The translations under genes and the position numbers were made by a program. A stretch of 6,337 nt of DNA, taken from the NCBI GenBank assembly GCA_030447125.1, contig JAUJLZ010000113.1, positions 1 to 6,337 of the forward strand, given 5' to 3'. The notes under the pieces are model-generated. The model was not told the origin of the DNA. It made no database searches and saw only the letters and a list, made by a program, of their open reading frames with translations. Below are positions 5,271-6,337 of the stretch, piece after piece; position 1 is the stretch's first letter, and each line of letters begins with the position of its first letter. The stretch is from Acidimicrobiales bacterium (GTDB lineage: Bacteria > Actinomycetota > Acidimicrobiia > Acidimicrobiales > CADCSY01).

Positions 5271-6337
5271 GTGAAACCAGTAACGTTATACGATGTCGCA
5301 GAGTATGCCGGTGTCTCTTATCAGACCGTTTCCCGCGTGGTGAACCAGGCCAGCCACGTTTCTGCGAAAACGCGGGAAAAAGTGGAAGCGGCGATGGCGG
5401 AGCTGAATTACATTCCCAACCGCGTGGCACAACAACTGGCGGGCAAACAGTCGTTGCTGATTGGCGTTGCCACCTCCAGTCTGGCCCTGCACGCGCCGTC
5501 GCAAATTGTCGCGGCGATTAAATCTCGCGCCGATCAACTGGGTGCCAGCGTGGTGGTGTCGATGGTAGAACGAAGCGGCGTCGAAGCCTGTAAAGCGGCG
5601 GTGCACAATCTTCTCGCGCAACGCGTCAGTGGGCTGATCATTAACTATCCGCTGGATGACCAGGATGCCATTGCTGTGGAAGCTGCCTGCACTAATGTTC
5701 CGGCGTTATTTCTTGATGTCTCTGACCAGACACCCATCAACAGTATTATTTTCTCCCATGAAGACGGTACGCGACTGGGCGTGGAGCATCTGGTCGCATT
5801 GGGTCACCAGCAAATCGCGCTGTTAGCGGGCCCATTAAGTTCTGTCTCGGCGCGTCTGCGTCTGGCTGGCTGGCATAAATATCTCACTCGCAATCAAATT
5901 CAGCCGATAGCGGAACGGGAAGGCGACTGGAGTGCCATGTCCGGTTTTCAACAAACCATGCAAATGCTGAATGAGGGCATCGTTCCCACTGCGATGCTGG
6001 TTGCCAACGATCAGATGGCGCTGGGCGCAATGCGCGCCATTACCGAGTCCGGGCTGCGCGTTGGTGCGGACATCTCGGTAGTGGGATACGACGATACCGA
6101 AGACAGCTCATGTTATATCCCGCCGTTAACCACCATCAAACAGGATTTTCGCCTGCTGGGGCAAACCAGCGTGGACCGCTTGCTGCAACTCTCTCAGGGC
6201 CAGGCGGTGAAGGGCAATCAGCTGTTGCCCGTCTCACTGGTGAAAAGAAAAACCACCCTGGCGCCCAATACGCAAACCGCCTCTCCCCGCGCGTTGGCCG
6301 ATTCATTAATGCAGCTGGCACGACAGGTTTCCCGACT
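5271..6337 (+). CDS. lacI: Lac repressor, cut by the window edge
   Basis: LacI is the tetrameric repressor that binds both lac operators of the T7lac promoters and lets go when it binds allolactose or IPTG. Translation begins at GTG, read as methionine, after GGGTGG (5260-5265). The helix-turn-helix TLYDVAEYAGVSYQTVS is at residues 5-21, the hinge follows near 46-62, and the rest is the two-lobed sugar-binding core. The first 355 of 360 residues are here with no frame break. The last 16 bases, including the stop, are at 120-135 if the plasmid is circular. No ATG-to-stop frame reveals this gene, because it starts with GTG and has no stop in the window. The gene is divergent from the T7 cassettes. 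Confidence 0.98.
   Translation, partial: MKPVTLYDVAEYAGVSYQTVSRVVNQASHVSAKTREKVEAAMAELNYIPNRVAQQLAGKQSLLIGVATSSLALHAPSQIVAAIKSRADQLGASVVVSMVERSGVEACKAAVHNLLAQRVSGLIINYPLDDQDAIAVEAACTNVPALFLDVSDQTPINSIIFSHEDGTRLGVEHLVALGHQQIALLAGPLSSVSARLRLAGWHKYLTRNQIQPIAEREGDWSAMSGFQQTMQMLNEGIVPTAMLVANDQMALGAMRAITESGLRVGADISVVGYDDTEDSSCYIPPLTTIKQDFRLLGQTSVDRLLQLSQGQAVKGNQLLPVSLVKRKTTLAPNTQTASPRALADSLMQLARQVSR
6283..6337. repeat. Terminal overlap, copy 2 (identical to 65-119)
   Basis: The last 55 bases repeat 65-119 exactly and fall inside lacI. Removing one copy by joining 6337 to 120 restores the 360-residue repressor and its stop. Confidence 0.95.

Noticed and set aside
4841..5521. A 226-codon plus-strand frame joining operator, tetA and lacI sequence
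   Set aside because: The tetA part is a known vector remnant and the ends are translated noncoding or out-of-frame lacI sequence. It has no ribosome binding site; it is a cloning accident, not a fusion gene.
5286..5621. A 111-codon minus-strand frame inside lacI
   Set aside because: Shadow of the lacI coding sequence, which accounts for every base in this stretch.

Overview
This window is an engineered E. coli expression plasmid, not a natural genomic locus. The layout matches a pETDuet-type two-cassette T7 vector: a pBR322/pMB1 backbone (rop, bom, RNA I/RNA II origin), a TEM beta-lactamase, an f1 origin, one T7 terminator, two T7 promoter/lac operator/ribosome-binding-site cassettes, and lacI. 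The vector was identified from memory of these parts; no database search was run.

Layout. 1-64: unidentified bases. 65-135: end of lacI, followed by a lac promoter remnant. 184-247: scrap of tetA. 248-706: old pBR322 sequence with a decayed recombinase-like frame. 707-898: rop. 999-1139: bom mobilisation region. 1325-1913: replication origin. 2016-3034: bla with promoter and 3' hairpin. 3061-3517: f1 origin. 3554-3601: T7 terminator. 3653-3697: unused S-tag. 3710-4558, minus strand: encapsulin shell gene with its own T7/lacO/RBS. 4698-4793, minus strand: a 31-codon frame with its own T7/lacO/RBS. 4906-5184: second tetA scrap. 5207-6337: lacI promoter and gene.

The payload is the interesting part. 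The 282-residue product is an HK97-fold encapsulin that I recognise as the large-shell (T=4) encapsulin of the IMEF iron-storage system of Quasibacillus (Bacillus) thermotolerans, in a synthetic E. coli-style coding sequence. The upstream mini-ORF ends in TVGSLIQ, the cargo-loading motif of IMEF cargo proteins, followed by three alanines from a NotI site. The plasmid therefore pairs a shell with an almost bare targeting peptide and no ferritin-like cargo domain. The mini-ORF is too short for ordinary ORF callers.

Regulation is that of the vector. LacI holds both T7lac promoters off. On induction in a host supplying T7 RNA polymerase, promoter 1 reads through both frames to the single terminator and promoter 2 reads only the shell, so shell transcript should exceed peptide transcript.

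The window ends overlap: 65-119 is identical to 6283-6337. Joining 6337 to 120 restores a complete lacI and implies a circle of about 6218 bp. On that reading, bases 1-64 are not part of the plasmid and are probably poor-quality or foreign sequence at the record start.
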